In this document: one piece after another, positions 57,173-64,000 of the stretch
Layout: every line of letters begins with the position of its first letter
Position numbering within the stretch: the stretch's first letter is position 1
Assembly (NCBI RefSeq): GCF_000327065.1
Contig: NC_019936.1
Location: forward strand, 2,807,001-2,871,000
Reading direction: 5' to 3'
Length of the DNA: 64,000 nucleotides
Source of the DNA: Stutzerimonas stutzeri RCH2
GTDB taxonomy: Bacteria > Pseudomonadota > Gammaproteobacteria > Pseudomonadales > Pseudomonadaceae
The notes under the pieces: model-generated
What the model was told of the DNA's origin: nothing
The model's input: the letters and a program-made list of their open reading frames with translations, nothing else
Databases searched by the model: none
Made by a program: the position numbers and the translations under genes

Positions 57173-59125
57173 TCAGGTACGGAACTGGCGAACCAGGCCC
57201 TGCAGCTCGACACCGAGTCGCGCCAGTTCGGCGCTGGCCCCGGCGGTCTGCTCCGTGGCGCTGGCGCTCTGGTCGCCGATATCCCGCACGCGCGTCACGC
57301 TTTCGGAAATGTTCTCGGCCACCGCGCTTTGCTGCTCGGCCGCCGCGGCGATCTGCTGGTTCATCTGTTCGATGGTGGACACCGACTCGGTGATCCGACC
57401 CAGCGCGACGCCAGCTTCGTTGGCCAGGTCTACGGTGCGCTGGGTGAGGCTGCGGCTGCTCTGCATCTGCTCGACGGCTTGCTGGGCAACGCGTTGCAGA
57501 TTAGCGATCAGCCCTTCGATCTCTTCGGTGGAATCATGCGTACGCCGGGCCAGCGCGCGAACCTCATCGGCCACCACGGCGAAACCTCGGCCCTGCTCGC
57601 CGGCACGTGCCGCCTCGATGGCCGCATTGAGGGCCAACAGGTTGGTCTGCTCGGCAACTGCACGAATGACCTCGAGCACGCTGCCGATCCGCCCGCTTTC
57701 GGCATGCAGCGCTTCGATTGCATGAGCTGACTGATCCACCTCGCTGGCCAGATTGCCGATCTGTCCGACCGCATCCTGTACGACCCGATCGCCCTGCCGC
57801 GCCTGCTGATCGGCCTGGCGCGCTGCGATGGACGCCTGCTCGGCATTGCGTGCGACCTCTTGCACGGTAGCGGCCATCTCGTGCATGGCGGTCGCGACCT
57901 GCTCGGTTTCCACGCGCTGGGTCTGAACCCCAGCACTGGTCTGCGCGGTCACGGCAGACAGTTGATCGGCGGCGGCGGCGATCTGGCTGACGCCGCCACC
58001 GATGCGACCGATCAGGTTGCGCAGGCTCTGCGTCATGCCGTGCATGGCGTTCTGCAGCTGCCCGACTTCATCGCGGCGTGCGCTGGCCTCGGAGTGCGTC
58101 AGGTCGCCGTTGGCGACGCGCTGGGCCTGCTGGACGGTACTGCGCAGCGGGCCGACGATCATTCGTGAAATGACAGTCGCTGCCAGCAGGCCGACGAAGA
58201 TGGCCAGCGCGCCGATCACACCGAGCAGCAGGTAGCTGCTGCGCTGTTGCTGCTGCATCGCATTGCTGGCATTGGCCAGCGCCTCGTCGGCAGCAGCGAT
58301 CACCACCTCGGACTGCTGAGCCATGGAGCGCTCCAGCTCGAGCCGCTCGCCACGATTCTGGCGAAACTCATCGAACGCGGCGCGATATTGCTCCAGCTCC
58401 GCGAGGGCCTTGTCCATGGACGCCTGTTGATCATCATTCAGCCAGACCTTCAGGTTGCTGCCGATGGCAGTGACGTTGCCGTGCAGCTCGCCCCAGCTTT
58501 TCGCCGCAGCATCGGAGCTATTGGCAACGAACACGTTCTCCTGGGTACGCATGTCGAGGATCTGCTTGGTCAGCCCGGATGTCGCTTCAGCGATCGTCAG
58601 CGGGTCGCTACCTTTGAGCCGATCACCCTCCAGACGCAGTACCCGCACCGCGTCATACATATCCAGCTCGATGAACTCGAACTCCTCACGGCTGACTTGC
58701 GCCGCATCCTGCATACGCGTGCGCAGCGCCACGCCTCGCTCGATCAGCTGCATGTAACGGTCGAATTGACGCCCGTATTCCTCAGCCGCTTGACGAATTC
58801 GCGTCAGGTAGGCCCGCTCCGCCGCGCTGGAACTGGCGTCCAAGCCCGCCAGCTCCGTATTGAGCTGCTGCAAGGAACTGTGCAGCGCATCAGCGGAAGA
58901 CTGCTGGCGCGTCAGGGCGAAATCACGCTCCGCTCCGCGAGCGGCCAGAATGGATGCGTTGACGCTCGAGAGCTGTTCGATCTGTTGCGCCCGACCAAGA
59001 ATTTCATCGACCGCAACGAATCCGGTACCGGCCACGCCGAGCGTCAACAGCAATACCAGGCCGAAGCCGCAGATGAGCTTTTTGCCAACCGAAAGATTGG
59101 TGAAGAGATTCAGTACTGGTTCCAT
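57173..59125 (-). CDS. Methyl-accepting chemotaxis protein with HBM-like sensor
   Basis: 650-aa chemoreceptor. TM1 is at about residues 14-36, then a helical periplasmic domain of about 255 residues with RGAERDFAL and RTQENVFV, typical of the helical bimodular (HBM) sensors that bind organic acids. TM2 follows ([20 protein letters not shown]), then HAMP, then the signalling domain with the hairpin tip [28 protein letters not shown] (in part). The ATG at 59125 is used, although neither it nor a GTG at 59152 has a clear ribosome site. Confidence 0.92.
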   Translation of the reverse strand: MEPVLNLFTNLSVGKKLICGFGLVLLLTLGVAGTGFVAVDEILGRAQQIEQLSSVNASILAARGAERDFALTRQQSSADALHSSLQQLNTELAGLDASSSAAERAYLTRIRQAAEEYGRQFDRYMQLIERGVALRTRMQDAAQVSREEFEFIELDMYDAVRVLRLEGDRLKGSDPLTIAEATSGLTKQILDMRTQENVFVANSSDAAAKSWGELHGNVTAIGSNLKVWLNDDQQASMDKALAELEQYRAAFDEFRQNRGERLELERSMAQQSEVVIAAADEALANASNAMQQQQRSSYLLLGVIGALAIFVGLLAATVISRMIVGPLRSTVQQAQRVANGDLTHSEASARRDEVGQLQNAMHGMTQSLRNLIGRIGGGVSQIAAAADQLSAVTAQTSAGVQTQRVETEQVATAMHEMAATVQEVARNAEQASIAARQADQQARQGDRVVQDAVGQIGNLASEVDQSAHAIEALHAESGRIGSVLEVIRAVAEQTNLLALNAAIEAARAGEQGRGFAVVADEVRALARRTHDSTEEIEGLIANLQRVAQQAVEQMQSSRSLTQRTVDLANEAGVALGRITESVSTIEQMNQQIAAAAEQQSAVAENISESVTRVRDIGDQSASATEQTAGASAELARLGVELQGLVRQFRT

Positions 59126-59365
59126 CAGAAGGGGTTCCGCAAAAAGGGGCACAACGGGAAGTCGGCAGAGATTACTAATAGTTGAGCATCCAGACAGGAT
59201 ATTTTGGCGCCTTAAGACTGGCGGTAGGCTGAGACTTTCTAGAGAGGGGAATTTGCAGAAGCCATCGCGGAATGCTTTGAGCCGGACCGCCGATGGCCAA
59301 GCGCGCCTGAATGGGCCCGGCCGAACCGGCGAAACCGCGCCGAAGCCCTCGCTGGTGCACCCGCC

Positions 59366-61144
59366 CTAGTGCTGCAGGTGCCCGTAGAGGCGCGCGTAGA
59401 GTCCGCCTTCGGCAATGAGTTGCTGGTGGTCACCGTCTTCGGCGATGCGGCCGCCATCGAAAACGAGTACACGATCAGCCTGTTTTACCGCTGACAATCG
59501 GTGGGCAATGATCAGCGTCGTGCGCCCCTGGAGGAAGCGGTTGAGTCCCTGATGCAGCGCATACTCGGTCGCCGCATCGAGCGCCGAGGTGGCTTCATCG
59601 AGAATGACCACTTTCGGCTCGGCGAGAATCATGCGTGCCACAGCCAGCCGTTGCCGCTGCCCGCCGGACAGACGCACACCGGAACGCCCGACGATGCTGT
59701 CCAGCCCGTTCGGCAACTGGCGGATCGTATCGGCGAGCTGGGCGATTTCCAACGCTCGCCAGCAGGCATCGTCCTCCCGCTCGCGGCCCATCATCAGGTT
59801 GGCTCGCACGCTATCGTTGAACAGCGCCGGATGCTGCAGTACCACCGCCACGTTGTCGCGGACGGTGCTCAGTCCGATTTCCTCGAGTGGCACGCCACCA
59901 AAACGGATCTGACCGGCCTGCGGTTGATACAGACCCAGCAGCAACTGCACCAGGGTGCTCTTGCCTCCGCCACTGGCCCCGACGATGGCAACCTTCTCCC
60001 CCGGTGCAATACTGAGATCGAGCCCTTCGAGCACCGGTTCGTCCTGATAGGCGAACTGCAAGCCTCGCACCTCGATTGCAACCGTTGTCTGGCCAGCAAA
60101 GGGATCCCGCCCACCGGGATATTGCGGCTCGTCTGCCCGCGCCAGCAGTTGGTTGATCCGGCCCAGCGCACCACCGGCAGCGTAGAAGGCGTACTGCAGA
60201 CTCAACAATTGCTCCACAGGGCCGATCATGAACCAGAGGTAGCTGAACACCGCGAGCATCTGGCCGATCGACAGATCTGAGAACAGCACGGTCAGCATCG
60301 CTGCGGCACGGAATACGTCGATACCAAACTGGAACAGCAAGCCGCTGGCACGGTTGGACGCGTCGGTCTTCCACTGCGAGGCAACTGCATAGTCCCGCAC
60401 TTCGCGCGCGCGCAACCCCAGGCGCCCGAGGAAAAAGCCTTGCCGATTGCCCGCACGCACCTCCTGGATCGCGTCGAGGGTCTCAGTCAGCGCCTGGGTG
60501 AAGCGCGAGGTACTGTCGTTCTCCAGCTTCTTCAGGTGTTTTACGCGCTTGCCCAATTGCACCGTGGCGAAGATCACCAGCGGATTAAACAGGAGGATCA
60601 GCAGTGCGAGTTGCCAGTGCATCCACACCAGAATGGCCGCCGTTCCGATGATCGACAGCACGGCAACCAGCAGACGGCTTAGCGTGTCGCCGATGAACTT
60701 GTCGATGGTCTCCAGATCGGTGACCAGATGCGCTGCCACCGTACCGCCGCCAAGGCTTTCGTACTCGGCGAGGGCGATGCGCTTGAGGCGCTCGATCAAC
60801 CGCACGCGAATGCGGTACACGATGTCTTTCGACAGCCGCGCAAACAGGCGCGCCTGAAGCACGTTGAACACCAGTGCCGAGGCTCGCAAGACCAGTGTTA
60901 TACCCAGCATCAGCCCGATATAGCCCGCCGCACTTTCCCAACTGGCAGGCAGGAAGCGATCCATCACCTGCAGTGCAGTATCACCGGCACCTAGCAACAC
61001 TTCGTCGACCAGCAACGGCAGTAGCAAGGGAATCGGTACGCTGCAGAGCGTCGCCAGCACCGCGACCAGATTCGCCAGAATCAGCGCCTTGCGGTGATGC
61101 AGCGCGAGCCTGCGGATTTCCGCCCAGCTGAGTTGGTCAGCCAT
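59366..61144 (-). CDS. ABC exporter half-transporter (type I, fused TMD-NBD)
   Basis: 592-aa protein with six membrane helices (residues about 20-320) and an ATPase domain. Walker A is GASGGGKST near residue 395, the signature is LSGGQRQRLAVARM, Walker B is VVILDEATSALD, and the His loop is LIIAHRLS. It resembles MsbA/LmrA-type exporters; the cargo is unknown. Its ATG at 61144 overlaps the stop of the DsbA-like gene by 8 bases, so the two are translationally linked. Confidence 0.9.
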   Translation of the reverse strand: MADQLSWAEIRRLALHHRKALILANLVAVLATLCSVPIPLLLPLLVDEVLLGAGDTALQVMDRFLPASWESAAGYIGLMLGITLVLRASALVFNVLQARLFARLSKDIVYRIRVRLIERLKRIALAEYESLGGGTVAAHLVTDLETIDKFIGDTLSRLLVAVLSIIGTAAILVWMHWQLALLILLFNPLVIFATVQLGKRVKHLKKLENDSTSRFTQALTETLDAIQEVRAGNRQGFFLGRLGLRAREVRDYAVASQWKTDASNRASGLLFQFGIDVFRAAAMLTVLFSDLSIGQMLAVFSYLWFMIGPVEQLLSLQYAFYAAGGALGRINQLLARADEPQYPGGRDPFAGQTTVAIEVRGLQFAYQDEPVLEGLDLSIAPGEKVAIVGASGGGKSTLVQLLLGLYQPQAGQIRFGGVPLEEIGLSTVRDNVAVVLQHPALFNDSVRANLMMGREREDDACWRALEIAQLADTIRQLPNGLDSIVGRSGVRLSGGQRQRLAVARMILAEPKVVILDEATSALDAATEYALHQGLNRFLQGRTTLIIAHRLSAVKQADRVLVFDGGRIAEDGDHQQLIAEGGLYARLYGHLQH

Positions 61145-61766
61145 GGGCGTTGCGCTCCAGCCAACGCGCCAATAGCGGTGCCAGCGCAGGCAAAGGTTGA
61201 TAGCCATTGGTAACCAGTGCCAGTTGTCCTTCGTGTTCAGCCAACAATGTGGGGAACCCCGCGATGCCCAGATTCTCCACCCAGATGAAGTCAGCCGCGG
61301 TAGCCGCTTTGGTGGCAGGGTCGTCATACCGCTCGGCGAATTCGCTGCGCGAAAAGCCGGCGGCTTCAGCCAGGTCGACGAGCACTGATGGTTGGGTCAC
61401 ATCACGCCCGTGCTCATAGAACGCCTGTTGGATCAGTAACGACAGCGACCAGATACGAGCCTCGTCAAGGCCACGAGCCGCAACGAGGGCTCTGCAGGCT
61501 GGTTCGGTGTCGTAGACCAGCGCTTCAGGCAGACCCTGCTCCAGGTTGAAAGCCTGCCCCGTCGCCGAATGCACGGCTTGCCAGTAGGACAATGTGCGCT
61601 GTCGCCCGGCCTGATCCATCACGACGCGTTCACGCCGCAGGCCACCGACCCGCAGCTCAAGCGATACGCCCTGCTCCTCCGCTTGCCCGGCTAACGCCGT
61701 CATCACCGGCGCAAAACCCCAGCACCAGGAGCACATCGGGTCCATCACATAGATCAGTCGGGCCAC
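61137..61766 (-). CDS. DsbA-family (FrnE-like) thioredoxin-fold protein
   Basis: 209-aa protein: the active site CSWCW (residues 12-16, PMCSWCWGFAPVM) lies right at the N-terminus, without a signal peptide, so it is cytoplasmic. A helical insert and the cis-Pro motif IAGFPTLLAE follow. It belongs to the DsbA/FrnE or 2-hydroxychromene-isomerase-like group. Its end overlaps the ABC transporter start, which suggests a shared operon and possibly a shared thiol-linked role. Confidence 0.88.
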   Translation of the reverse strand: MARLIYVMDPMCSWCWGFAPVMTALAGQAEEQGVSLELRVGGLRRERVVMDQAGRQRTLSYWQAVHSATGQAFNLEQGLPEALVYDTEPACRALVAARGLDEARIWSLSLLIQQAFYEHGRDVTQPSVLVDLAEAAGFSRSEFAERYDDPATKAATAADFIWVENLGIAGFPTLLAEHEGQLALVTNGYQPLPALAPLLARWLERNAHG

Positions 61767-61812
61767 TTCGTTACTCCACTACTGCGTGACGGGCTGGCGC
61801 GGCGGCCAACGC

Positions 61813-62748
61813 TCAGCGATCCAGTTCGCGCGGGTCGCGGCCGATGGGATGCGGCTGGTTGCGCTGGCGCGCCAGTTCGATCTGCTTCTGCCGCTCGCGG
61901 GCGCCGGCGCGCGTTTTCTCGCTTAACGAATTCCAGCAGTGCGGACAGCTGATTCCCGGAGCGTAGTGCTCCGATTGCCGATCTTCCACGGATAGCGGAG
62001 CGCGGCAGGCGTGGCAGAGGTCGAACTCGCCGACGCTGAGGTCATGGCGTACCGTTACCCGGTTATCGAACACGAAGCAGTCACCCCGCCAGCGGCTTTG
62101 TGCCTCGGGTACCTCTTCCAGGTATTTGAGAATGCCGCCCTTGAGGTGATAGACCTCTTCGAAGCCCTCGCCGAGCATGTAACTCGACGCCTTTTCGCAA
62201 CGAATGCCGCCGGTGCAGAACATCGCGACCTTCTTGTGCTTCGCCGGATCGTAGTGGGCCTTGATGTACTCGGGAAACTCGCGGAACGACTTGGTCTTGG
62301 GGTCGACCGCGCCCTCGAATGTGCCGATCGCTACCTCGTAGTCATTTCGCGTATCGATGAGAAGCACTTCGGGATCGGCGATAAGCTCGTTCCAGTCTCG
62401 CGGTTCCACGTAAGTGCCGACCTGCTTGTTGGGATCGACGCCATCGACGCCGAGCGTGACGATCTCTTTCTTCAGCTTGACCTTGGTGCGATAGAACGGC
62501 TGCTCGTCGCAGTACGATTCCTTGTGATCGATATCGGCCAGACGGTCATCGCGACGGAACCAGTCCAGCAGCGCGTCGATGGCCTCGCGCGTCCCGGAAA
62601 CCGTGCCATTGATGCCTTCTTCCGCGAGCAACAGCGTTCCCTTGATGCCGTGCAGAAGGAGTGCTTCGAGCAAAGGCTCGCGCAACGCAACGTAATCCGG
62701 CAGCGATACGAACTTGTACAACGCGGCCACAACGATTCTTTGGGTCAT
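61813..62748 (-). CDS. trhO: tRNA uridine(34) hydroxylase TrhO (rhodanese-like)
   Basis: 311-aa enzyme that hydroxylates U34 of tRNA using O2, giving ho5U. The rhodanese domain active site is [15 protein letters not shown] near residue 180. The C-terminal Cys cluster has [11 protein letters not shown] and [11 protein letters not shown], and a basic tail [19 protein letters not shown] precedes the ATG at 62748 ([10 protein letters not shown]). Confidence 0.94.
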   Translation of the reverse strand: MTQRIVVAALYKFVSLPDYVALREPLLEALLLHGIKGTLLLAEEGINGTVSGTREAIDALLDWFRRDDRLADIDHKESYCDEQPFYRTKVKLKKEIVTLGVDGVDPNKQVGTYVEPRDWNELIADPEVLLIDTRNDYEVAIGTFEGAVDPKTKSFREFPEYIKAHYDPAKHKKVAMFCTGGIRCEKASSYMLGEGFEEVYHLKGGILKYLEEVPEAQSRWRGDCFVFDNRVTVRHDLSVGEFDLCHACRAPLSVEDRQSEHYAPGISCPHCWNSLSEKTRAGARERQKQIELARQRNQPHPIGRDPRELDR

Positions 62749-62796
62749 GAGTACTTCCACCAGTGGTCACCCACGTAAAGGGTGGACCGGATACAA

Positions 62797-62821
62797 ACGA
62801 AAACGCCGGCGTGGGCCGGCG
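62797..62821 (-). terminator. Rho-independent terminator of bolA
   Basis: Minus strand: CGCCGGC - CCAC - GCCGGCG then TTTTCGTTTG. It is 50 bp after the bolA stop. Confidence 0.85.
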
Positions 62822-62870
62822 CGAGCGAAAGTCTAACAAAGAACGCCTGGGCGGTCCTGCGCGAGCGCGT

Positions 62871-63167
62871 CTACTTATGCCCCCCAGCGCAGACCGGCGA
62901 CGCCGGAGCCGCGCGCTGTTGCGCCCACTCATCAGGCGTGTAGGTGTGCAATGCCAACGCATGCACCTCACGCATCAGATCACCCATCGCTGCGTAGGCC
63001 CGTTGATGGCGTTTGACTGAGTTCAGACCAGCGAACTGCTGGCTGACGATCACAGCCTTGTAGTGAGTCTCCTGCCCCCGACTGTGCATGTGACTCTCAT
63101 CGAGGACTTCGAGATGTTCTGGCTGCAGGGCTTGCAGGGCATTCTGAATCGAATCGATCTTGCGCAT
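62871..63167 (-). CDS. bolA: BolA-family protein
   Basis: 98-aa BolA fold protein, a probable partner of monothiol glutaredoxin in Fe-S trafficking. It has the start KIDSIQNALQALQPEHLEVLD, the His in ESHMHSRGQETHYKAVIVS, and the conserved core VKRHQRAYAAMGDLM with LALHTYTPDEW. It lies after the DUF2059 gene with a 13 bp gap and has its own terminator. Confidence 0.93.
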   Translation of the reverse strand: MRKIDSIQNALQALQPEHLEVLDESHMHSRGQETHYKAVIVSQQFAGLNSVKRHQRAYAAMGDLMREVHALALHTYTPDEWAQQRAAPASPVCAGGHK

Positions 63168-63180
63168 TTACCTGGGTCTC

Positions 63181-63687
63181 TCAAGGCTTCTGTTTTTCGA
63201 GCTCGGCCGTCATGTCAGCCAGCAACTTGTTCACTTCCGGTACAGCACCTTCCAGCTTGACCTGGGTAAGCTGAGCTGAGCGTGCATTGAGTTCCGGCAG
63301 CTTGGTCAGCATCTTCTTGCCCAGCGGGGATTGGTAGAAATCGATCAGCTGATTCAGTTCGGTTTCGGAAAACTGGCTGGTGTACAGGGCGACCAGATCG
63401 GGCTTCAACTTGTCCCAGCCTATGGCCTTGTCCAGCGCCGTATTGGCCTGAGCCTGATAGCGCTCGAGCATCGCCTTCTTGCTGCCAGAGCCCTGCGCCT
63501 CGGCAAAGCGTTGCGCAAACATCTGCTGCACTTGGGCATAGACGGGTACGGCGAGCCGGTCCGCGTTGGCTAGCTGCAGGAAACGCTCTGCGCTCCCGGC
63601 ATGGCTCGCGCTATCGGCCATGGCCGATGAACTGATACAGACAAACAGCATTGCAGAGCGCAAGGCCTGGGTACGAAACGTTGGCAT
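63181..63687 (-). CDS. DUF2059 exported protein
   Basis: 168-aa exported protein: signal peptide of about 24 residues (SAMLFVCISSSAMADS), then the helical DUF2059 domain with LYTSQFSETELNQLIDFYQS. Function unknown. AAGG lies 8 bases before the ATG at 63687. Upstream of bolA in the same direction and divergent from fumC. Confidence 0.85.
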   Translation of the reverse strand: MPTFRTQALRSAMLFVCISSSAMADSASHAGSAERFLQLANADRLAVPVYAQVQQMFAQRFAEAQGSGSKKAMLERYQAQANTALDKAIGWDKLKPDLVALYTSQFSETELNQLIDFYQSPLGKKMLTKLPELNARSAQLTQVKLEGAVPEVNKLLADMTAELEKQKP

Positions 63688-63835
63688 TGGACATCCCTTG
63701 GGCAGGCTATAGGTAGCCTTCAATGGACACATTCTGCGCCGGGAGTTCCAATGCCTCAAGCCACGAGCGGCAAGGTTAGGGGAACCGCGGACACCGCAAG
63801 GCACCCTAACCAGTACTATCGAGCAGGAGCATTTC

Positions 63836-64000
63836 ATGACGCGTACAGAAACCGACAGCCTGGGACCAGTCGAAGTACCGGATCAGGCTTACTGGGGTGC
63901 CCAGACCCAACGTTCGCTGAGCAACTTCGAAATCGGCACGGAGCGCATGCCGATCGAGGTGCTACACGCACTGGCCCTGATCAAGAAAGCCGCAGCGCGA
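63836..64000 (+). CDS. fumC: Class II fumarate hydratase FumC (5' part only)
   Basis: The first 55 codons ([20 protein letters not shown], then [20 protein letters not shown]) are the conserved start of the iron-free fumarase. The enzyme interconverts fumarate and malate. AGGAG lies 6 bases before the ATG. The rest is beyond the right edge. Divergent from the DUF2059 gene. Confidence 0.95.
   Translation, partial: MTRTETDSLGPVEVPDQAYWGAQTQRSLSNFEIGTERMPIEVLHALALIKKAAAR

Overview
This window is a GC-rich chromosomal segment from a gamma-proteobacterium of the Pseudomonas / Stutzerimonas (P. stutzeri) group. Two gene orders recalled from P. aeruginosa support this. The block MTA/MTI phosphorylase, nagZ, L,D-transpeptidase, psrA, lexA, sulA, a small acidic protein, a PA3010-like protein, topA, fadA, fadB matches the PA3004-PA3014 region. 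The block dctP, lyase, CoA transferase, MmgE/PrpD, VOC protein, acyl-CoA dehydrogenase, hydratase, LysR regulator matches PA0884-PA0877, the itaconate degradation locus. No tRNA, rRNA, CRISPR array or intact insertion sequence was seen. No database search was run; all family assignments are by reading the sequence.

Layout. (1) 1-5.5 kb: the promoter-proximal end of a Flp/Tad pilus locus on the minus strand (Flp pilin, prepilin peptidase, an unusual AAA+ ATPase, CpaB/RcpC, secretin CpaC/RcpA running off the left edge), with a divergent AraC-type regulator whose receiver-like domain has lost its phosphorylation residues. (2) 5.6-14.9 kb: rimO, the choline-to-betaine genes betT-betB-betA without betI, a stand-alone trpB and trmO. 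(3) 14.9-21.1 kb: an acylase of the QuiP type, small lipoprotein and metal-binding proteins, purine salvage and cell-wall recycling genes. (4) 21.1-31.8 kb: psrA with two overlapping PsrA boxes, lexA-sulA with two LexA boxes, topA and the fadBA beta-oxidation operon. (5) 32-37 kb: an oligopeptidase B, a small DUF2892 protein and acetyl-CoA synthetase. (6) 37.4-42 kb: a catabolic module made of a TRAP-type solute receptor interrupted by an amber codon, a LysR regulator, a family III CoA transferase and an HMG-CoA-lyase-type enzyme. (7) 42.2-43.45 kb: an AT-rich, foreign-looking insert with a RES-domain ([12 protein letters not shown] toxin family) gene, no recognisable antitoxin and a set of GGTGTATAA repeats. 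(8) 43.45-52.7 kb: an alpha/beta hydrolase and the itaconate catabolic operon with its divergent LysR regulator. (9) 52.7-64 kb: membrane proteins, an MFS carrier, ArfB, a chemoreceptor, an ABC exporter, a DsbA-like protein, TrhO, BolA, a DUF2059 protein and the start of fumC.

How it fits together. Three acyl-CoA systems (fadBA, the itaconate operon and the CoA-transferase/HMG-CoA-lyase module) plus acs feed acetyl-CoA and pyruvate into central metabolism. Both dicarboxylate-type modules carry a periplasmic DctP receptor but no DctQ/DctM membrane subunits in the window. A family of short inverted repeats with a GTAGGGTGGA core is scattered over the 40.9-50.8 kb region. The most unusual items are the RES-domain insert, the extra ATPase inside the Tad locus, the amber-interrupted receptor, the degenerate receiver-AraC regulator and the solo TrpB.
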